Shown piece by piece: positions 59,199 to 64,000 of a stretch of DNA of 64,000 nucleotides. The DNA comes from Acidovorax facilis (GTDB lineage Bacteria; Pseudomonadota; Gammaproteobacteria; Burkholderiales; Burkholderiaceae_C), in NCBI RefSeq assembly GCF_023913775.1, contig NZ_JAMXAX010000003.1:1-64000 (forward strand). The letters run 5' to 3'. The position numbers and the translations under genes are program-made. The notes beneath the pieces are model-generated. The model worked only from the letters and a program-made list of their open reading frames with translations, was not told the origin of the DNA and searched no databases. The first letter of the stretch is position 1. Every line of letters begins with the position of its first letter.

Positions 59199-60500
59199 TC
59201 AGCGCCCCTGTCGCCCGCGCCGCTTGCGCCACCAAATGATCACCCCGGTCACGCTCAGCATCGCCACAACCAGCCCCACCACCGAAACCAACACTCGGCC
59301 GGGCAGCCCCAGGATGCGGCCTGAGTGGACAGGGAACTGGGCCTGTACAAAGAGGTCCGCCGCCGTGCCTTGCCAGGGTTCGCGTGCCCCAAGAACCCGC
59401 CCGTCCTGTCCGTCCAGGTACAGGGCGCGCGGCCCCACACCCCCGGCGCCATGCTCGTCCTCCGGCGCAAAGAACTGGACCGTGTAGATGCCCACGCTGC
59501 GGTCGTAGCCGATGGCGCCGGCCGGCTCGGGCCAGCCGCGCCGCCCCGCCTCTTGCACGGCCACGGGAAGAATCGTTTCGAAGGGCACGCCTGGGGCAAT
59601 GGGGCGATCCAGCGGCGCCGGCGCGCGCGTGTCCGACGGTGAGGGCGTGACGTCGGACACCCACGACATCGCCGGGAAGAACACCTCCCGGTATAGGTTC
59701 AGCGAAAACGCCGTGAAGGCCAGCACCAGCAGCAGGCCCCAGGCCCACAGGCTGCCCGCGCGATGCAGGTCGAAATTGACCTTGTAGGCACTGGCACGCC
59801 AGCGCACCTTCCAGGCCGGGAGCCAGCGCTGCCACCATGCACGGGCACGCGAGATGGCAGCCGACGGCCCGCTCTGCCTGCGTGCCTGCAGGCGCGTGGC
59901 AGCGGGCAGGGTCAAGTACAGGCCGGTGAAGCAGTCCAGCGCCCACAGCAAGGCCACGATGCCCATCAGCCACACGCCCCAACGGTCGATGCCGCCCCAG
60001 GTGGGCAGGTGCAGGCTGTAGTGCAGCACGTAGAGGAAGGAGACGAAGTTCTCCCGGCTGATCGGCCACACGGCGCCCCACTCGCGCCGCCCCAACTCTT
60101 CGCCGGTAGCCGGGTCCACGAACACCTGGTTGAAACCCGGTGTGTAGAGCTTGCCGGTTTCCGGGTTCACCCGAGGCTCGACGAACAGCGCCAGCGAATG
60201 GCCCGGCTCGACCGCCAGCGGCACATAGGTCACCTCCACCTGCGGATGGCGTGCCTCCGCCTGCCGCGCCAAGGCCAATGGTGCCAGCGCCGGGCCGGCC
60301 AACCCAGCCTGCGCGGGGGCCACGACGAGGTGCGGGTTGAGCCACTCATCCAGCTCGTGGTCCCAGGAGATCACGGCGCCGGTCACCCCCGCGACGAACA
60401 GGAAGGCGGCCATGCCCAGGCCCACCCACCGGTGCAGCAGAACCATGGCCGACCGGACACGCCCACGGCGAGGGCCTGCGCTGGGTTCCGGGCTCACCAT
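59199..60500 (-). CDS. PepSY-domain membrane protein (siderophore-reductase-like)
   Basis: The 433-residue inner-membrane protein has an N-terminal span (LLHRWVGLGMAAFLFVAGVTGAVISWDHELDEWLNP), a periplasmic PepSY part (VEVTYVPLAVEPGHSLALFVEP), paired central spans, and a final span (VLVSVVGLVVAMLSVTGVIIWWRKRR). The His residues in LLHRW and HYSLHL resemble haem-ligating positions of the PepSY_TM family, members of which reduce ferric siderophores after import. The ATG at 60500 overlaps the receptor 4 stop (ATGGTGA). It is intact, unlike the paralogue at 48315-49938. Confidence 0.87.
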   Translation of the reverse strand: MVSPEPSAGPRRGRVRSAMVLLHRWVGLGMAAFLFVAGVTGAVISWDHELDEWLNPHLVVAPAQAGLAGPALAPLALARQAEARHPQVEVTYVPLAVEPGHSLALFVEPRVNPETGKLYTPGFNQVFVDPATGEELGRREWGAVWPISRENFVSFLYVLHYSLHLPTWGGIDRWGVWLMGIVALLWALDCFTGLYLTLPAATRLQARRQSGPSAAISRARAWWQRWLPAWKVRWRASAYKVNFDLHRAGSLWAWGLLLVLAFTAFSLNLYREVFFPAMSWVSDVTPSPSDTRAPAPLDRPIAPGVPFETILPVAVQEAGRRGWPEPAGAIGYDRSVGIYTVQFFAPEDEHGAGGVGPRALYLDGQDGRVLGAREPWQGTAADLFVQAQFPVHSGRILGLPGRVLVSVVGLVVAMLSVTGVIIWWRKRRGRQGR

Positions 60501-62920
60501 TGGTAGTTGAAGCTCGCCACCACGGTGCGCCCGCGGCCCCGGTAGCAGTAGCCGTCCTGGCATGAGAGGTAGCGCTTGTCGGTCAGGTTGGTGGCGTTCA
60601 GGCCCAGTTTGGCGCCCGGCAGCACCTCGCGCAGGTCGTAGCCGATGCGCGCATCGACGATGGTGTAGCCGGCATTGCGCGCGGTGTTCGCGGCGTCCGC
60701 GAAGGTCGCACCCGTCCAGCGAGCACCCAGGCCCACGTCAACGCCCTGCAGGAACCCGCTGCCAAACCGCTGGTGCACCCACGCCGCAGCCATGTGCTTG
60801 GGCGTGGTGACCGGCCGTTTGCCTTCGTTGCCGTCGTTGTTGCGGGTGATCCTGACGTCGCTGTAGGTGTAGCTGGCGGTCAGGTCCAGGCCTGCGGCCA
60901 CACTGAAGGTGGACTCCAGTTCCAGGCCGCGCGAACGGACTTCGCCGGTCTGCACATAGTTGACATCGTTGGCCGGATCGCGGGTCTTGACGTTTTGCTG
61001 CACCAGATTGAACACGCTGATGGTGTGGCTGACGCGGCCGCCGTCCGGCTGGTATTTCAACCCCAGTTCCACCTGCTTGCCCTTGGTGGGCTTGAAGGCA
61101 TCGCCCGCCAGGTTGCTGCCGAACTGCGGGATGAAGGAGGTGGCCACGCTGGCGTACGGCGACCAGGTGTTGTCGATGCGGTAAAGCACGCCCAGGCTGC
61201 CGGTGGTGGCGCGGTCGGTCTGGCGGGCGCGGTCGCCGGTGGTCTGATCGGTCTGGGTTTGGCGCACTGTATCGCGCCGCACGCCGGCCGACAGCCGCCA
61301 GTTGTCCACCGTGATCTGGTCGTTGACGTAGAGGCCGGTCTGGGTCCCCTTCACGCCCTGCTCGACCAGCACGGTATCGGGCCGGGCGACAGCCTGATGG
61401 TAGTCAGGGCTCGTCATGCTGATCGATGGTGCACTGCCATACAGGTAGCTCACGTCCGCCGTCAGGCGGGAGTGATCCAGGCCAAGGGTGAGCGCGTGGC
61501 GCAGCGCCCCGGTGGACAGGCGGCCTTCCAGCGCGGTATCCACGGCCAGGGTCCGCATCTTCTCGTAGACGCCGTAGCTGTCGCGCAGGATGGTGGTGCC
61601 GTCGGCATCCAGCGTGCCTTCCAGATACTGGTTGTCGGTGCGCGCCCGGGCGTAGCGCAGGTTCTGGCGCACGGTCCAGTCGTCGGCAAACTGGTGGCGG
61701 GCCTCGTAGCCCAGCGCCCACTGCGTCTGCTTCAAGCCGTCGAAGTCGACGTCGCCGTTCCAGAATTCGGTGAGCGTGCCGTCCGGCATCTGAAAAGGTT
61801 TGGGCGACCCCGAGGTTTCGTAGCGGTTCCAATGCGACAGGAAAGTGACCTGGGTGCGCGCCGAGGGGGCCCAGGTCAGCGCCGGAGCGATGTAGGCGCT
61901 GTCGTCGTTGACACCAACCGTGCCGGTGTTGGCCTTGCGCGTCAGGCCCACCAGGCGGTACATCCAGTCGCTCTGCGGTGCCAGTTCTCCGCCCAGGTCA
62001 AATTGCACCTGGCGGTGGTCGTTGGTGCCCAGTTGCACCTCCACCTCGCGCACCGCGTCTCGGCTGGGCCGCTTGCTGACCCGGTTCACAAGCCCCCCGG
62101 GGCTGATCTGCCCGTAGGCCACGGAATCGGGTCCCTTGATCACTTCGAGGCGCTCCAGCGCATAGGGTTCGGTGTGGAAGTACGACAGCCATCCGGTGTT
62201 GGGTTGGCGCAGGCCGTCGCGATAGTCGGCGTCGGTGGTGACGTCGAAGCCGCGCACCTTGATCTGGTCGAACCGCGGATCGTCGCCGGCCGTGGCCACC
62301 TGCACTCCGGCCGTGTAGGCCACCGCATCCTCCACCGTCAGTACCTTGCGGTCGCGCATCTGGTCCTCGGTGATCACCGACACAGCGCGCGGCGTTTCCG
62401 CCAGTGGAAGATCGGACTTGGTGGCGCCCAAGCTGCGCCTGGCCACGTAGCCGGTAACCGGCCCGTTGGCCGTCTCGCGCTCGGCGCCAGCCCTTACCGT
62501 CACCACCGGCAGCACCGCCTCTTTCGCGCTCACAGGCGCAGGCGGCGCGGTCTTGATGACGATGGATGCCCCATCGGCATTGGCCGCCAACCCGCTGCCC
62601 GCCAGAGCCTGCTCCAGCGCCTGTTGGGCGGTCATGCGGCCTTTGATCGCAGGGGCCGTCTTGCCCTTGACCAGGGCCGGGTCGAAGCTTAGCAGCAGGC
62701 CGGCGGATTCGCCGATGCGATTGAGTGTGGCCGGCAGCGGCCCGGCGGGGATGTCGAATTCGCGCGCCGCGCTCTGCGCTTGCGCCATGGCCGGAGTGGG
62801 CAGTATGGCCGCAGCCAGGCAGGTGCCGCCGAAGATGAGGTTCAGCGCCAGTGCAAGGGGATGGATGGCAGGTCGGTGTGATGGGCGGCGGATGGGCATC
62901 CGGATGTGCTGGCTGTGCAT
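60494..62920 (-). CDS. TonB-dependent siderophore receptor 4 (FecA-type, STN domain)
   Basis: The 808-residue receptor has a signal peptide ending AMAQA near residue 47, an STN domain (AREFDIPAGPLPATLNRIGESAGLLLSF), AVLPVVTVRAGAERETANGP, plug motifs (ETPRAVSVITEDQM, LERLEVIKGPDSVAYGQISPGG), and a barrel ending in an aromatic residue (NYQW). GLVNRVSKRPS follows the plug loop as in FhuA/FpvA relatives. It is coupled to the downstream PepSY gene and follows fecR3 after 115 bases. Confidence 0.93.
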   Translation of the reverse strand: MHSQHIRMPIRRPSHRPAIHPLALALNLIFGGTCLAAAILPTPAMAQAQSAAREFDIPAGPLPATLNRIGESAGLLLSFDPALVKGKTAPAIKGRMTAQQALEQALAGSGLAANADGASIVIKTAPPAPVSAKEAVLPVVTVRAGAERETANGPVTGYVARRSLGATKSDLPLAETPRAVSVITEDQMRDRKVLTVEDAVAYTAGVQVATAGDDPRFDQIKVRGFDVTTDADYRDGLRQPNTGWLSYFHTEPYALERLEVIKGPDSVAYGQISPGGLVNRVSKRPSRDAVREVEVQLGTNDHRQVQFDLGGELAPQSDWMYRLVGLTRKANTGTVGVNDDSAYIAPALTWAPSARTQVTFLSHWNRYETSGSPKPFQMPDGTLTEFWNGDVDFDGLKQTQWALGYEARHQFADDWTVRQNLRYARARTDNQYLEGTLDADGTTILRDSYGVYEKMRTLAVDTALEGRLSTGALRHALTLGLDHSRLTADVSYLYGSAPSISMTSPDYHQAVARPDTVLVEQGVKGTQTGLYVNDQITVDNWRLSAGVRRDTVRQTQTDQTTGDRARQTDRATTGSLGVLYRIDNTWSPYASVATSFIPQFGSNLAGDAFKPTKGKQVELGLKYQPDGGRVSHTISVFNLVQQNVKTRDPANDVNYVQTGEVRSRGLELESTFSVAAGLDLTASYTYSDVRITRNNDGNEGKRPVTTPKHMAAAWVHQRFGSGFLQGVDVGLGARWTGATFADAANTARNAGYTIVDARIGYDLREVLPGAKLGLNATNLTDKRYLSCQDGYCYRGRGRTVVASFNYQW

Positions 62921-63035
62921 GGGAGAGCTTCCTCGGGTTCGGTTGGATGAAGGTTTTCACCCTGCACGCCAATCGAACGCGAAAAAAGTACAGCGCGGAT
63001 CGCATTCGGCCAGCGACCGTCATGACAAAGCCGCT

Positions 63036-64000
63036 CTATCGCGGGCGGATCGCAAGCCCTCCCGCCGGATCGTTCCCTCTTGCCAGCGCCACGCGCACCG
63101 GCAGCGCGCGAGCCAGCGCGGCCAGCGCCTTGTCGGTGTCGGTCAAAGGATAGGTGCCGGAGATGCGCAACGCCCGCACGGCCGGGTCGCACAGCAGCGG
63201 CGAAGTACGGTAGCGCGCCAGTTCGGCCACGAAGTCGGCCAGGGGCAGGTCGTCGGCCACCAGCATGCCGCGCGCCCAGGCGCTGTCGGCACTGCGGGCC
63301 GCGCTGCGACCGAACAGGCCCAGGCGGTTGAAGCGTGCGGCTTCGCCCGCTGCGAGGATGGGGGCGCCGTCCGTTGCGTGTGTCGCCGGGGTGGCCTTAG
63401 CCGTGGGCGCGAACCCGAAACCACCAAGAGCCCCGGCGTGTATGGCCACGCGCGCCTCCATCACGGCCACGTGCGTGCTGCCAGCGTCCTGCCGCACCGC
63501 GAAGCGCGTGCCCAGCGCCTGCACGCGGCCTTCGGCGGTTTCGACCCAGAACGGTGGCGGGGGTTGACCACCATCGCCTTCACCTCTTGGTCTGGCGGTC
63601 GTGATGAGCACGCGACCGCGTCGCAGGCGGATCAGGCGCTCGCTGGCCGAGAAGGCCACGTCGATGGCGGTGTCCGTGTCCAGGCGCAGTTGGCTGCCGT
63701 CGGGGAGCAGGAGGTCGCGCTGCTCGCCCACGGCGGTCAGGGCATCGGCGGAGGCGTCGCTGCTGCGCCAGCCTTGCCAGCCGAACCAACCAGCGCAGAA
63801 CAAGCCGGCCAGCCCGCCCAGGCTTTTGAGCGCCTGGCGGCGAGCGGCGCGCCGGCCTTGCTGCTTTTCGAGTGCGGCCACCGAGACGCCCGCATGGGTA
63901 TGGGGTATTTGGGCAAAGGGCGCGGTCACGGCCTGGGCTCTTTGCCAGGCGGCTTCGTGCCGGAGATCGGCGGCGCGCCAGGCCTGCCAGCGCTGCTGGT
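63036..64000 (-). CDS. fecR: FecR-family regulator 3 (5' end beyond the window)
   Basis: At least 320 codons are visible. The frame runs off the right edge: bases 63930-64000 continue it as QQRWQAWRAADLRHEAAWQRAQA, the usual cytoplasmic FecR N-terminal region. A membrane span near LGGLAGLFCAGWFGW, the FecR domain (VGEQRDLLLPDGSQLRLDTDTAIDVAF, QALGTRFAVRQD) and a C-terminal DUF4974-like part (ISGTYPLTDTDKALAALARALPV) are present. A third fecI should lie just outside the window. Confidence 0.9.
   Translation of the reverse strand, partial: QQRWQAWRAADLRHEAAWQRAQAVTAPFAQIPHTHAGVSVAALEKQQGRRAARRQALKSLGGLAGLFCAGWFGWQGWRSSDASADALTAVGEQRDLLLPDGSQLRLDTDTAIDVAFSASERLIRLRRGRVLITTARPRGEGDGGQPPPPFWVETAEGRVQALGTRFAVRQDAGSTHVAVMEARVAIHAGALGGFGFAPTAKATPATHATDGAPILAAGEAARFNRLGLFGRSAARSADSAWARGMLVADDLPLADFVAELARYRTSPLLCDPAVRALRISGTYPLTDTDKALAALARALPVRVALARGNDPAGGLAIRPR

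Noticed and set aside
58570-60345. A 591-codon reading of fecI2 extended upstream
   Set aside because: The extension is antisense-frame sequence over the PepSY gene; the GTG at 59127 matches the start of the FecI1 paralogue.
60773-62692. A 639-codon plus-strand open frame
   Set aside because: It is the reverse of receptor 4 and spans its whole plug and barrel; a typical high-GC antisense frame.

Overview
The window looks like a chromosome segment of a high-GC betaproteobacterium, most likely Comamonadaceae (Acidovorax-like). The grounds are the 5S rRNA sequence, the glnA / DUF4124 / ntrB / ntrC / xth gene order, the amino-acid character of the housekeeping proteins, and a palindromic intergenic repeat (best copy 11089-11139) that resembles one I recall from that family. 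The assignment is by recognition; no search was run.

Region 1 (1-13201) is core chromosome: the end of an rRNA operon, an RsuA-type pseudouridine synthase, a secreted beta-propeller, a secreted polysaccharide deacetylase, a sterol-desaturase-family membrane hydroxylase, an EI24/CysZ-like membrane protein, a CinA-type molybdopterin-binding protein, and the nitrogen-control locus glnA - ntrB - ntrC. glnA has a near-consensus sigma54 promoter and two NtrC palindromes upstream, so the regulators encoded just downstream should control it. A PA2169-type four-helix-bundle protein and xth (exonuclease III) close this part.

Region 2 (13202-41205) is an accessory island. Its left part holds stacked small modules: a winged-helix regulator behind a 29-bp palindrome with what may be the stump of a lost partner gene, a HipBA toxin-antitoxin pair, and a two-gene module of an unrecognised protein coupled to a DUF4935-like PIN protein. 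Two IS3-family elements follow, each with recognisable terminal inverted repeats and a 4-bp target duplication. The second sits inside traG; removing it restores the traG frame exactly. The rest is a nearly complete F-type conjugative type IV secretion operon on the minus strand (traA, L, E, K, B, dsbC, V, C, trbI, an S26 peptidase, W, U, trbC, N, F, H, G), preceded by an OmpA-like protein, a lytic transglycosylase and an unknown. No relaxase, coupling protein, integrase or att site was found in the window.

Region 3 (41206-64000) is an iron-acquisition cluster almost entirely on the minus strand: four paralogous STN-containing TonB-dependent receptors, three FecR anti-sigma proteins (the last cut by the window edge), two FecI sigma factors, a Fur-family regulator, one ExbB-ExbD-TonB energy module, two PepSY proteins (one frameshifted), DUF3649 and DUF3325 membrane proteins, and Fur-box-like sequences in front of both fecI genes and the TonB operon. 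Repeated duplication and rearrangement are visible: a receptor 3' tail fused to a DUF3016 gene that has lost its start, a RHH/ParE toxin-antitoxin pair lodged between a fecR and its receptor, and two copies of a 13-codon element that differ only at synonymous third positions.
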